From Tubiluchus corallicola (lineage: Eukaryota > Priapulida > Priapulimorpha > Priapulimorphida > Tubiluchidae): a DNA stretch of 64,000 nucleotides. Below the pieces are notes generated by a model, which worked only from the letters and a program-made list of their open reading frames with translations, was not told the DNA's origin and did no database searches. A program made the position numbers and the translations under genes. Location: the NCBI GenBank assembly GCA_030141605.1, contig JAQGDQ010000911.1:7501-71500 (forward strand). The letters run 5' to 3'. Of this stretch, positions 38,500-53,400 are shown in pieces. Position 1 is the stretch's first letter. Each line of letters starts with the position of its first letter.

Positions 38500-41400
38500 G
38501 CTATTATTATTATACCAAGTATTTGTATGTCATTGACTTGTCAGCACCACTGGTGTAAAAGATGTTGTATAAACGGTTGTTTGATACTAAAAATTAGTTT
38601 TAAAAATGAATTGATTACACAGCTATTTTTTCACTGTAAGCTCTTATTGCAGGGGTGTGCAAATTATCTGACTAGCCGGGCCACATTAAACTTTCCCGCA
38701 ATTCCTGTGGGCCACATGCAGTTTGGTCAAAGAGCCAAGTACAGTAGGACCTGATAACGATTTTTCTGCATCTGATCTGTCACATCATTACTACTGCACT
38801 ACTACACTCAAGAAACTATTTTAGAAGTTATTAAAATTTATATTAAAGACCATCATGTCCGACAGTGACATTAAGTGACAACGGTCTTGTAAGGGTTAAT
38901 GCCATCTGATCTAGAGGAAAAATCTACCCGCACTATCTTTGCGACATTGGTGCAGACTTCAGCTGGATCGCGTGGGCCGCACTTTCATTACGTTGACAAA
39001 CCTCTTCGCGGGCCGCACAAGATCTCTTGGCGGGCCGCAAGTGGCCCGCGAGCCGCAATTTGCACACCCCTGTCTTATTGAGTATTTATTTATTATAATG
39101 TATTCCAAAAGTAAGATTTTAATGAAGCGACTAACTTTAAGTTTGCACACGTAACTGAACCCGAAGAGTTCACTGTGTGGAATCTCAGGTAGTGAATTAT
39201 ACTGAATTCTACAATATGCCTGATCAATATGAAGCTTGGATTACAATATGAAGTATCACAAAGAGACCGAAGCCATCACACTGTCAAACAGACCTTCCTT
39301 TCCAAATGTCCAATAACCACTGATAGGTGTCGCCACTAATCGTGCTCTTTTGCCGGCTGGTCTGTCTTCGTCAACGTCGATGTCGAAACCGTTTCGGTGA
39401 AATATTTCCAAATTATCCATTAAGATGCACTCATTAGCTACTGTCAGCTCAAGGTTCTTCGGACTAGAAAGAAAACAAGTAGGTATAGCTGCCCTTTCAT
39501 TCCACAGAAACTCCCGTGTTTAATTTTAAAATCCAACTTTAAAAAACTTGCACTGATTTCAACATCACATCATTAGCTATTGATGTTATGTTCCTCATCA
39601 CATCATTAGCTATTGATGTTATGTTCCTCATCACATCATTAGCTATTGATGTTATGTTCCTCATCGCATCATTAGCTATTGATGTTATGTTCCTCATCAC
39701 ATCATTAGCTATTGATGTTATGTTCCTCATCACATCATTAGCTATTGATGTTATGTTCCTCATCACATCATTAGCTATTGATGTTGTGTTCCTCATCACA
39801 TCATTAGCTATTGATGTTGTGTTCCTCATCACATCATTAGCTATTGATGTTGTGTTCCTCATCACATCATTAGCTATTGATGTTATGTTCCTCATCACAT
39901 CATTAGCTATTGATGTTATGTTCCTCATCACATCATTAGCTATTGATGTTCGCATCATTAGCTATTGATGTTATGTTCCTCATCGCGTCATTAGCTATTG
40001 ATGTTATGTTCCTCATCGCGTCATTAGCTATTGATGTTATGTTCCTCATCGCGTCATTAGCTATTGATGTTATGTTCCTCATCGCTTCATTAGCTATTGA
40101 TGTTATGTTCCTCATCACATCATTAGCTATTGATGTTATGTTCCTCATCGCATCATTAGCTATTGATGTCATGTTCCTCATCACATCATTAGCTATTGAT
40201 GTCGTGTTCTCCATCACATCATTAGCTATTGATGTTATGTTCCTCATCACATCATTAGCTATTGATGTTATGTTCCTCATCGCATCATTAGCTATTGATG
40301 TTATGTTCCTCATCGCATTATTAGATGTTGATGTTACGTTCCTCATCACATCATTAGCTATTGATGTTATGTTCCTCATCACATCATTAGCTATTGATGT
40401 TATGTTCCTCATCGCGTCATTAGCTATTGATGTTATGTTCCTCATCGCATCATTAGCTATTGATGTCATGTTCCTCATCGCGTCATTAGCTATTGATGTT
40501 ATGTTCCTCATCACATCATTAGCTATTGATGTCGTGTTCTCCATCACATCATTAGCTATTGATGTTATGTTCCCATCACATCATTAGCTATTGATGTTAT
40601 GTTCCTCATCGCGTCATTAGCTATTGATGTTATGTTCCTCATCGCATCATTAGCTATTGATGTCATGTTCCTCATCACATCATTAGCTATTGATGTCGTG
40701 TTCTCCATCACATCATTAGCTATTGATGTTATGTTCCTCATCACATCATTAGCTATTGATGTTATGTTCCTCATCGCATCATTAGCTATTGATGTTATGT
40801 TCCTCATCGCATTATTAGATGTTGATGTTACGTTCCTCATCACATCATTAGCTATTGATGTTATGTTCCTCATCACATCATTAGCTATTGATGTTATGTT
40901 CCTCATCGCGTCATTAGCTATTGATGTTATGTTCCTCATCGCATCATTAGCTATTGATGTCATGTTCCTCATCACATCATTAGCTATTGATGTCGTGTTC
41001 TCAATCACATCATTAGCTATTGATGTTATGTTCCTCATCACATCATTAGCTATTGATGTTATGTTCCTCATCGCATCATTAGCTATTGATGTTATGTTCC
41101 TCATCGCATTATTAGATGTTGATGTTACGTTCCTCATCACATCATTAGCTATTGATGTTATGTTCCTCATCACATCATTAGCTATTGATGTTATGTTCCT
41201 CATCGCGTCATTAGCTATTGATGTTATGTTCCTCATCGCGTCATTAGCTATTGATGTTATGTTCCTCATCGCATCATTAGCTATTGATGTCATGTTCCTC
41301 ATCACATCATTAGCTATTGATGTCGTGTTCTCCATCACATCATTAGCTATTGATGTTATGTTCCTCATCGCATCATTAGCTATTGATGTTATGTTCCTCA

Positions 41401-44400
41401 TCGCATTATTAGATGTTGATGTTATGTTCCTCATCACATCATTAGCTATTGATGTTATGTTCCTCATCACATCATTAGCTATTGATGTTATGTTCTCCAT
41501 CACATCATTAGCTATTGATGTTATGTTCCTCATCGCATCATTAGCTATTGATGTGATGTTCCTCATCGCATCATTAGCTATTGATGTCATGTTCCTCATC
41601 ACATCATTAGCTATTGATGTCATGTTCCTCATCGCATCATTAGCTATTGATGTTATGTTCCTCATCGCATTATTAGATGTTGATGTTATGTTCCTCATCG
41701 CATCATTAGCTATTGATGTTATGTTCCTCATCACATCATTAGCTATTGATGTTATGTTCTCCATCACATCATTAGCTATTGATGTTATGTTCCTCATCGC
41801 ATCATTAGCTATTGATGTGATGTTCCTCATCGCATCATTAGCTATTGATGTCATGTTCCTCATCACATCATTAGCTATTGATGTCATGTTCCTCATCGCA
41901 TCATTAGATGTTGATGTTACGTTCCTCATCACATCATTAGCTATTGATGTTACGTTCCTCATCACATCATTAGCTATTGATGTTATGTTCCTCATCGCGT
42001 CATTAGCTATTGATGTTATGTTCCTCATCGCATCATTAGCTATTGATGTCATGTTCCTCATCACATCATTAGCTATTGATGTCGTGTTCTCCATCACATC
42101 ATTAGCTATTGATGTCGTGTTCTCCATCACATCATTAGCTATTGATGTTATGTTCCTCATCACATCATTAGCTATTGATGTTATGTTCCTCATCGCATCA
42201 TTAGCTATTGATGTTATGTTCTTCATCGCATTATTAGATGTTGATGTTACGTTCCTCATCACATCATTAGCTATTGATGTTATGTTCCTCATCACATCAT
42301 TAGCTATTGATGTTATGTTCCTCATCGCGTCATTAGCTATTGATGTTATGTTCCTCATCGCATCATTAGCTATTGATGTTATGTTCCTCATCGCATCATT
42401 AGCTATTGATGTTATGTTCCTCATCACATCATTAGCTATTGATGTTATGTTCCTCATCGCGTCATTAGCTATTGATGTTATGTTCCTCATCGCATCATTA
42501 GCTATTGATGTTATGTTCCTCATCGCATCATTAGCTATTGATGTTATGTTCCTCATCGCATCATTAGCTATTGATGTCATGTTCCTCATCACATCATTAG
42601 CTATTGATGTCGTGTTCTCCATCACATCATTAGCTATTGATGTTATGTTCCTCATCACATCATTAGCTATTGATGTTATGTTCTCCATCACATCATTAGC
42701 TATTGATGTTATGTTCCTCATCGCATCATTAGCTATTGATGTTATGTTCCTCATCGCATCATTAGCTATTGATGTCATGTTCCTCATCACATCATTAGCT
42801 ATTGATGTTATGTTCCTCATCGCATCATTAGATGTTGATGTTATGTTCCTCATCACATCGTTAGCTATTGATGTTATGTTCCTCATCACATCATTAGCTA
42901 TTGATGTTATGTTCCTCAGACAAGAGACTGACTTCCTAATTAACATAAACACGAGTGATGATCAGAAATTAAAGTTGTTAATGAAGTACCACTTTAAGCA
43001 ACACCTCTTGCCATGTCTAATGTCACAAGTCGTTTAAATTCAAAGATTGCACCTCTTGTCTTCAAAGCTTATTAAAGCAGATCATGAATGTCTTATGCGA
43101 CACGAATACAGTCAACCTCGGGTATATGGACACTCGTTTATAATGGACCACCGACACCGGTCCCGATTTTTCGTAACGTTTTCCCTATGTAAAAATTTTC
43201 GTATATAAGATACACGGCTATAAGGAATGATATCTTCAGGTCCGGCATAATAGAAACCCAGGTAAATTACTTCGTGTATAATGAACCCTGTGATCAAAGC
43301 GAAATTGATCGATTTTTAACCTCAATTTTCCGCAAACTCGGCCTTCGAACAGCTCAGTTTCCGGGATCACATACATCTCGCATCACTGAAGGAGCTTCCT
43401 ACATACCGTTTGCACTGAATGTGTAGCAATAATCCATAAAAATATGGGTAAAAGTATAGAAAAGTACAGGTCTAGATACACCCTCGGTCTAACTCAACTT
43501 CAGCTATAAGGGACATCGGATATAAGGGACAGTTTTTTCCGGTCCCCAGGTGTCCCTTATATCCGAGGTTGACTGTAACTTCACATCAAATGTTTAGCTA
43601 AGAACAAATAGGAGCTTGGCCTGTATCTACCTGCCTCAAACTCTCAGTATCAAAAATATTGCAGCACTTTGTACGCCTACAGTAACTAAACGACATTGTT
43701 GTTTTGGAAAAATACCTGATTAGTTTTTGGCTTTTGATGCAGGTATGTCTCTGCAGCTGCTCAAAATTGTATTTTTCATCAGATGCGTGTTGATCCACAA
43801 TAAAAAGTTCCTGGTCCAGCTTTGCTACGATGAACCCTAGATTGAACTACAAAGATATCCAAATGTGAAAAATTGTGTGAATGGACCTTAAAGGGAACAA
43901 CGGGGAATAGATCAGCGACCACGGAATGCTTTTAGTGACTAAAATTTAAAGGAAAACCGGATGATTGTTTAGACTCAATCTCATTTTAATTTACTGTCCA
44001 AAATATACATTTTCTTGTCTATAATAGTTGGCAATTGTTTCTTATATTTGAGTAATTAGCTTAGAAAATTAATTAAAGGCAACCGAACACAGCTATTGCT
44101 TACGTCAGAAACTAACCACAGTTTGTGCAATGGCAGGCGTCTTCCCTTGTGCATCAAGCATATTTGCATAATGGTTACAGTACAGTTTAAACGCGTGATG
44201 TCACAAAAAATGGGCTTTACATCCTAAGACGTCAGAAACTAACACTACAGTTCATGATCATGCTTATTACGGTACCACCTTCTATTTGTCGGCCACGCCG
44301 CTGCCAATCTTAATGGATTCACTGAGCCGCGAGTAGCTTTGAAAGTTTAACGAAATTTGACTATCCGAGGTAATTATTGTTTAATCTAAGCTTTGATTTA

Positions 44401-47400
44401 AAAAAAGCTATTGCAGTTTTCAATATTTTCTTTATTCTGAACTAATGTTTAGATAATCATCCGGTTTTCCTTTAATGCATTGATACAAAAAATCGAAAAG
44501 GTAAGATTTAGTACGAGTTATGCTTCTTTTTATACTTTGCAAAAGCCATTTTTCGCATTCTGTATAAATCCTATTTATTAAACAAACCGTCTAGGTAAAG
44601 TGCTTGAAAATGTCGTAGCAAAAACGTTTATTTCACATTTATCCGGAAATGCATAGGTATAATTTGAATGCCTAGAAATTTCGTAGATTGTCTAAATTTT
44701 ACATATTGTTTGTAACATATGCAGTATATTTATATAAGGCCAGAGCATCTGTAAATGCTGTACAGTTTGACAGGAGGAAGCGCACGAACACGAAGCTTTA
44801 TCACTACGTCCAATTTGTTGCGGGAAAGCATTGGAATCACTTTGACCCAATAGGAAACCACAACAAATTCATTCTTTATTCTGAACTAATGTTTACACAA
44901 TTATCCGGTTTTCATTTAATGGAATCAAAATGTCGCAATTAATTTTTTTTAGAATTCTGTTAATATAGTCAACCCTCGTTAAACCGGACTAATTGGGGGT
45001 GGGGGGGTGTATGGTCCGGTTATCCGATATGCCTATATATGGTCATATTATACAGAAATAATCACCTTAATAAGGCCTATATACATTGTACTATATACTG
45101 TGCGCTATATACTATACTGTATATTACATTGCACTATATACTGTGCGCTATATACTATACTGTATATTACTTTAAAATAGTTAACCTGTGAGGATAAAGA
45201 AATTATTGTACAGTTGGTAGGCCGTGTCGTGTTTAGCGCTCGGGCTCGGTCGTAAATCGGTCAGTTTCCTTTACCACGGATGACGTCCGTCTTATCCGAT
45301 ATCCGGGCTAACGGGGTCCGGTTTAACGAGGTTCGACTGTACTCCTCATATCAAACTCGATATGAAAGTTTACTTGCACATTTGCATTATCAATTATTCA
45401 TAAATACACTCAATTAAGTACTTTGGAAATGTATGCGCACTTGATGTATAAAAAACAACGTATCGCGTACGTTGCAGACCTAGTCATTTTCAAGTGCACT
45501 CACATCCTACATATTAAACACTTACTTGTCCTATAACTTGCATCTTCTGAAAACTGTCCTGTGATAACTGACGAGTTAACTCACTCTCGGCGGTACTGTT
45601 ATCAGACGGCGCAATTTTTGCGCGAAAATTTCTAACCAATGACCGCCGCTGCGATGAAACTCTGTGATGACTTTTCCTTTCACTCATTTTTTGTCTCAGT
45701 TCATCCATTGAAAACGAAACCACTTTCACTCTACAATACAAAATAAAGTAACTAGTGATCCATGTCACAAAATAAAGTATCTAGTGATCCATGTCACAAA
45801 ATAAAACATCTAGTGATCCATGTCACAAAATAAAGTATCTAGTGATCCATGTCACAAAATAAAACATCTAGTGATCGATGTCGGTGTGTTTTCAATCGTA
45901 GCTGGTCTGTTCACAATGTGCCGGAAATACCAGTGCAGGTGGTAGTGATGGGGAGGGGGGGAGGGGGGGGTGGCGAGGGGGAGCGTCTGTACCAGAAAGC
46001 GAATTCGAATCGAGTCGAATTTGTGATTTTTGAACTGCAAATAAATTGAATTTTGAGGTTTTTTGAAATCAGTTTTAAAGATTTTCAAACCACTAATAAA
46101 ACATCACGCGTATCACTTTATTTTCTTCCGCAGTAAAAATACTAATAATTTGCTAAATTGTGCGATGAAATCACAGCTAAATTGTGTTGATTGTACGATG
46201 TTTCAAACGTTTTAATGATAAAGAATGTGTGCAGTTTGAAGTACTGAATTATTCGAATCTATAATTTTACGTTTGAATCGAATAAGAACTGAAAAAAGCT
46301 TGTTCAAACTCGAACGTTCGATGCCCACCCCTAATGGCGATACAGTGATATCGACGCACACAGTCAAATAATGCAGAGTAAATTTCTATCACTGCAATCT
46401 TCAGTTTGACAGTGTTAATGAAACTGAACTCCAAGAGACTGTAAGTTAACAAACTGTTAATTCTTCGCAGGGGCGTATTAACCAACAGTCTAACTACGCT
46501 ATAGCCTAGGGTGCCAAAGTTTGAGGGGCGTCACATTTTAGAAGAAAATCTTGTTCTCCTCGGAAAATGTGTATACTTTCATATTCATGTAAAGGGCGCA
46601 TTTTATAACACACCACAGGCAGTTACTAACCGCAACTTTTATATAAATGCCACATGACGAACAGGTGCAAGGTATAACACAACAAGCAGTTACACAGCCT
46701 GCTTGAATATAAGCGCTATACAAATACATGTAATTAATAATGACCAAGTAGAAACTAGGTTAATAGTGTTTCTAACCACAAGTAATTGTTTAACCTGCTC
46801 ATTACATAAGCAACCATAAGTTCACAATACAGATAGGCGGGACAGGACCATCAGTCCAGGGCGTCGTACAGGCTTGCGCTCCCCGGATCCTTCCAAAAAT
46901 AGCCAGCACAAAGTGTTCCCATTTAACACTCTCCACAAGCTGATTGATGTGACAATAGTTTAACAGATTGCTTTGCATTTCAACAGATAGTTTCGCAAGA
47001 CTTCAAATTTTTTTAGCCTCTCTACTACTTGCAAATTCTAAAACATTTTTGCTTTATTTGAAATTAAAAGGAGAATACATAAGTACAGTATAGCCTCCCA
47101 ATTTTTCATAGGGACATCATATTCAAGAGTTTATTCATTTCGACATTGCATCTTACAATTATCATTAAAATACAGATAATTATCCATTTAAGTAAATATA
47201 AATATAAATAAATGCAGTATTATCGAGAAATTACAAAATGCAGCATATACATATGAAAATTACATTACAGAATAATTTTGATGCATACAGTTTGCGCCTA
47301 AAAGCATAGTTTGACAGGCCAAACTGTATGTGGAAGTCTTAAAAAAAAGATTAATAATTGAAATAATGAATAATGATAATATATACATAAAAGTGGGGGG

Positions 47401-50400
47401 CGGGGGGAGCAGTGAATGAAAGATGAAATTATTTTAAATTATTACTAGATTACTTGCTTAGCTATTAATGTGTGAACACTTCCGCCACCCGCAGAAAATA
47501 GTCAATCAAAACCCAATATCCGGAATGTGAACAGGTGAAAAACTATTAGGTTATATAGTTACGAATGGCATACCAATCATTGCAGTCTACATTTCAATGC
47601 AGAAAATCATACCTCTTTTGGCAACTAGAGTCAGAAGCCGCGTCAACAGTGAATTCATCAGGATCTTTTACTGCATTATCACTAACTGCGCAAAGATCGG
47701 TTGCAATAGAACAGACGGTACCAGTTTCTTTAAATGCCGAGTTATTTGTATTTTTAATTTCACTTTCCGTCTGCATTGTTTGCGACTCGTTGTCAGATAC
47801 ACTTCCACAATCTTGGATACAAGGCGTCGTTTCGCGACGATCGAAAGAACTTCTGAAACGACCGAGCAAACGTTTTGGCGGAGAGTTTTCCAAATGACTA
47901 AACTTATTTAAACGGTCTTTAACTTTGATATCTTTACATACTCTATTGTGAGTTGTAGATTCTACCGATGACGACCGTCCAAACGTTTCACTTGGAGAAC
48001 AATGCACCGAATTCTCACACTCAGTTGTTAAACATTCATTATCATTACTAAATACTTCTGTTTGCATGCTATCACTCTTTACATCACACACATAATTACT
48101 ATCCACACGGGCACTTTCTGTCACAGAAGTATGATCGCCATCACCACCAGGCCCAACCACATGATTGGAATGGCATGTTACACTACTGGGATAACTATGA
48201 ATGGTTTTGGCCGCATTGTCTCCAGCTGATTTGTCATTGTTTTTATGGCCCACGGCGGGACAGCATTCTAAAGACACGTATTCCATAAATTCTCGCGAGT
48301 CCTCTGTCTCAGGTTCATGAGTGTCTAGTAATTTTTGCGACACAGAAACCGGATTATCTCCTGAGCTGTTTGCAGTGTCATCTTCAAGTGATGAGTTAAT
48401 GTCGTTATCCTCACTGTCATTTAATGATTGCGAAACAGACGGTTCTTCCGGTGAAATCCCCATTTCCTCCGATGTTTCAAAGAATGCGTCAATCTTTCTC
48501 TGTTTTGATGTTTGCTTTTCGTTGTTCTGACTGCTTGACTGCCACTGACTAAAAGAGCGTTTAAAACCAGAAAGAGAAGGTAACCTCTTTTGTTCATTTG
48601 GGCTGTTTACGTCACCTTTAGGATCCTAAAATAATAAGAACAACTAGAATAATAAAATTTTATGCCAATATTATCGTAGCATAGAGACAGATTTTGTGTT
48701 CAAAATAATATGCAGTGGCTGCCGCTTAATAGACTCACGGTTAATAGACTCAATCGCTTAATTGACCCAGAAACACCTGGTACGGGCCGCTTCTATTCAA
48801 ATGTACATAAAACTGTCTGTTATTGACTCTAATAATTCCGCATAATTGACTCAATATTTTCACTTCACATGTTTCAATAAGACACTTTCGTGCGACTAAT
48901 AAGCTTTTATGACTTTTATATCATCTTAGTTCGCTTTTGTCCTATAATATACATAGAAATAATTATATTAAGTACCGTTTTGTTTGTAAGCAGGAACGTT
49001 TATCATTGGCTAATGTACTAGCCTAATGGTTTTGCTTTGACCCGCCCGTCCACTGCAATTAACCATTTTAACCAAGAATTCCTGGAAGCTAATCATTCAA
49101 TCACTTGCTTAGCAGTTTGCTTTTGAAGTTCTGACCATCTTTGCCAGAAAGTTTAATCAGTTAGATGTTGCTGTTACGCCAGGGACACAGGTACAGTACA
49201 GTAAGTACGTCACAATAGCAAGCGGCAGCTTAGGCAAAACTACAGACAAAGTTACTTGCAGGGAAACATGGGCTCCACTAACAGTTTAAGCACGCCAAGC
49301 AATAAGTATCTTACAAGAATTTATGCAACATACAAAAACAATAAACTTGTGTGATTTAGAAAAGCATACTTTTTAATTTATTGCTAATTCACTTATATAA
49401 ATTAATATTTTAAAATATTTTTTCTAACTTTTAACTGCACAAAGGAATTTAGGCATCACTTCGTTTCAAAAATTCACTAAAAAACCTTTGCAGTGCATAG
49501 GAAGCTGATGACTCATACTATACCAGCGATTTTTTTTCAATTCAATAGATTTATTTCGCAAAAAGCATATACATTACATGTGCATCGATAATCAGTGTTT
49601 AGTAATACAAAATTATGATACAATTCATGAATTCTGCGCTAGAGACCTAAGAAGCTTATGCTAAGCCACTACAATTAGTTACGAGAAAAATTACAATATA
49701 TTGCTAATGGTAAGTGTAAGTTACAATACTACACCTATCGGTTAATGGGTTCAGTTGGCTAATTGGGTCGAGACACTTCGGTCCCAAAGTGAGTCTAATT
49801 AAGCGGCGCCTATTGTATCTTTAAGAGTATTAATCAGTTTTAGTTCCATGAGCAGTCAAACCTTTCTATGTATGTCTATCAAATAAGATTTTTCTACATA
49901 CAGTCGACCCTCGTTAAACCGGACCCCGTTAGCCCGGATATCGGAGAAGACGGATGTCATCCGTGGTAAAGGAAACTGACCGATTTCCGACTGAGCCGGA
50001 GCGCTAAACACAACACGGCCTATCAACTGTACAACAATTTCTTTATCCTCACAGGTTAACTATTTTAAAGTAATATACAGTATAGTATATAGTGCAATGT
50101 ATATAGGCCTTATTAAGGTGATTATTCCTGTATAATATAGACCATATGTAGGCATATCGGATAAATCGGACAATCGGTTAAACCGGACCCCCCCCCAAAT
50201 TAGTCCGGTTTAACGAGGGTTGACTGTATATGATAAAGCTCAAACAAATTATTACCATTTTCAGCAGTCGTTACATTAAACTAAATATCAAAAATTAATT
50301 AAATAAGACATTTCACGACACATTCAAACGTTCAAGTAAGGAATACCTGATTATACCTGAGAATTAACTGTTTGCACAGGATGAATGTTAGCAGAAAGAT

Positions 50401-53400
50401 GATAAGCTCTGGATTGGTAAAGATGCAGTAATGATGATTTCACGGAAGCCAATAGAAGCTTCTCATTCTGCAGTATCAACTGCCTCTTATCTGGTGTGAT
50501 ATTGACGTCAACTGTGTCTGAAGAGCAAACAAAAAAAAAAACGTTCACTAAATTTCTTGTATCAAGTTTAGATGAATTCTATCATACTATTACCACTAAC
50601 AACCTTAAAGCAAAACTGCATCCAATCTTAAACTGCAGGTCAAAACAATCTGCTCTTTAAAATATTTAAAAGGAAACGTACCATTTTTCAAAAATGAATT
50701 ACGTGAAAGAATTATAACCACACAAACACAATTTCGGGTTCGCGTCACTATTTCTTGACTGTTACATGCATTTCGCCATTCGCTAGTTAGACGGGCACTA
50801 GCACCTGGATTTCGGAAACGCATTGCGCAAAAAACAGGTACTGTACCTCTCAGTTCAGATGTGTTAGTTTGTGAGCAATTACACACGTTCGACAGCTCAA
50901 GCGTGAGCACAGCGGTAACTTTGAAATTCGGATTTTATCTTAAAATTTGCCGAGTCTTAATACAACACACTGAATATCTTACAGTAACACTGTACTTCAA
51001 TTTTCACTTTCACAAACACGTGCAATTCGCTCGTTTTTGCTGTTCAAAATTATGTTAGTTTGTGATGTCATCAATAGTTGGGCTGACCTAAATAAGTTTT
51101 TAATCTACTATTTCATTATCAGAAATGCCTATGCAGTATTAATTGTGTTAAAATGTATACTTTTTATCGGACTTGAATATGGGGTCATATACGAAAAACC
51201 ATCCTGTTTCATTTAAGATCTTATACATTTACAGAATAAATAGCACAGAATGGTTCAATGCACCATTTCAGTAGTGTATGTGTAGTGGGATTACAGTAAA
51301 ACAATTGTTTACTAATAACTATACCTTTTGCCGTTGTGATGCATATGATAAGCATTGGATATTGATACCTGTTGTACATATGAAACACGTCGTTTACTAC
51401 CTTGTTTACCTGTAAACATTAACAAGTACACGGTAAGTAAACAGACTTTTATACGTTTACTGTCCAGTAAATCTAGGAAGCTGAAAATGGGGATGTCATT
51501 TGATGGGAAGATTCTTCGTGTTTTGCAGGGACGAGAATGACAAATTGCAAAAAACTCTGAAACAGGCCGGGGGGTTTTGGGGCCACCTAGGCTCCCAATG
51601 AGGTTGAGGGGCAAAGCCCCCTTGGACCCAGCAACAAATTGCAATTTTGTGACCATAGAGAACCTCTAAGTGGACTTAAAATATCAATTACCTTGTTTCA
51701 TGCATAATTTAAAATACCCAACTATCAAGGATACATGATACCTAATTGTCTCAAAAACGCCTAAGTACTGGCCGCTCCTATGCAAAAGTATATAAAAACT
51801 GTCTACAATTGACTCAAATAACTCCGCACAATTGATTCTCTATTTTTATACATAGAGATCTACATGTGGTTACATTGATGTACGTGATGTAAACAAAGTG
51901 ACGGCCTGCCAACTAGCGGTCAGCTTGTGAAATAATGTACTGGGTCCGTAAAAATTTTCTCAACGAATTTACGCGATTTACAAAAATCGCACTACTGGCC
52001 TTCCAAAAACTCGGAATTCTGCGTATCCTCGGAAAATCCTCATCCCTGTTTTGTTCGCATGAAAAATAATTGATTTATACTTTCTGTTTTGTCTCATTTA
52101 ACTGAATTCTCTAAGGTGAATTAATTTCACATAAACATTTGACACCTTAGCTAGATCACAAGGACGTCCGTTGACAAAAACAAACTGTCGGTCACTGCTA
52201 CTTCGTCCCAAGCCAGGAGTGCATTCTGAGACAAAACCTGAAAAACTGATGGAAAACCAAATGAACACAATCACATGAGAAGTTTACAACTCCCCAAACA
52301 TAAGAAATTAGTTTGTGAAAGGGATTAGGATTAGGGTTAGGGTTAGGGTTAGAGATAGGACTGGGATTAGGGTAGGTTAGCTTTAGGGTTAGGGTTGGAT
52401 TAGGATTAGGACATGGATTAAGGTTAGGTTTGGATTAGGGTTAACATTAGGGTTAGGATTGGGATTAGGGCAGGGTTAGCATTAGGGTTAGTGTTGGGGT
52501 TAGGGTAGGATTAGGGTTGGAAAATGGATTAAGGTTAGGGTTAGGAAATGGATTAAGGTTAGCATTGGATTAGGATTACAGGTACAACATGGATTAAGGT
52601 TAGGGTTAGATTAGGATTAGGGTTAGTGTTAAGAATGGGATTAGGGCAGGGTTAGGGTAGGGTTAGGGTTGGATTAGGATTAGGTTAGAAGTGGGATATG
52701 GATTAAGGTTAGGGTTGGATTATGGTTAGGGCTGGAGTTGGGATATGGATGAAGGTTAGGGTTGGATTAGGGTTAGGACATAGATTAAGGTTAGGGTTGG
52801 ATTAGGATTAGGGTTAGGACATGGATTAAGGTTAGGGTTAGGACATGGATTAAGGTTAGGGTTGGATTAGGATTAGGGTTAGGACATGGATTAAGGTTAG
52901 GGTTGGATTAGGATTAGGGTTAGGACATGGATTAAGGTTAGGGTTGGATTAGGATTAGCGCTAGGACATGGATTAAGGTTAGGGTATTTAAACTGTGTGG
53001 GGAATTGCAAATTCCTTCCCTACGCAGCAACCCACAATAATGTAAAACAAAATAGTAAACTAGGCATCGTAGCATAATGAACAAAGATCAATATCTAGAT
53101 ATATTGTTTCTTGGCAACATGGATAAATTAAGATCAGAAAATATGTGAAGTCTAAGACTTGTGAATGCATAGCAACATTTGAGCTGAACTTTGCTATCAG
53201 AGTAATATTTTAAACATGCAATCTTTTCCATCAAACTTACATAACTACAAAGTTTCAGAAACGTGTTGTCTACCCCAGAACACCGACCGAACAAATATAA
53301 TTAACTGCGCAAGGTAGAGCTAAAAATTAATTAACGATAATTATTTCTCACCTAAAATTTCCATTTAGCAAGTTGGTATCGATTCCATAATCAGCGAGTA

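Noticed and set aside
39560-42952. Frames of 795 and 812 codons on opposite strands
   Set aside because: They consist wholly of an 11-residue repeat from a 33-bp satellite within a PMS2 intron; a period divisible by three without stops explains them.
52227-52235. TTTCAG acceptor immediately before GTTTTGTC for PMS2 exon 7
   Set aside because: It shifts the frame; the CATCAG acceptor ten bases upstream gives the conserved SGFVSEC and agrees with the phase of exon 6.
52320-52985. True chromosome end
   Set aside because: The telomeric tract is flanked on both sides by PMS2 exons in correct order, so it is interstitial.
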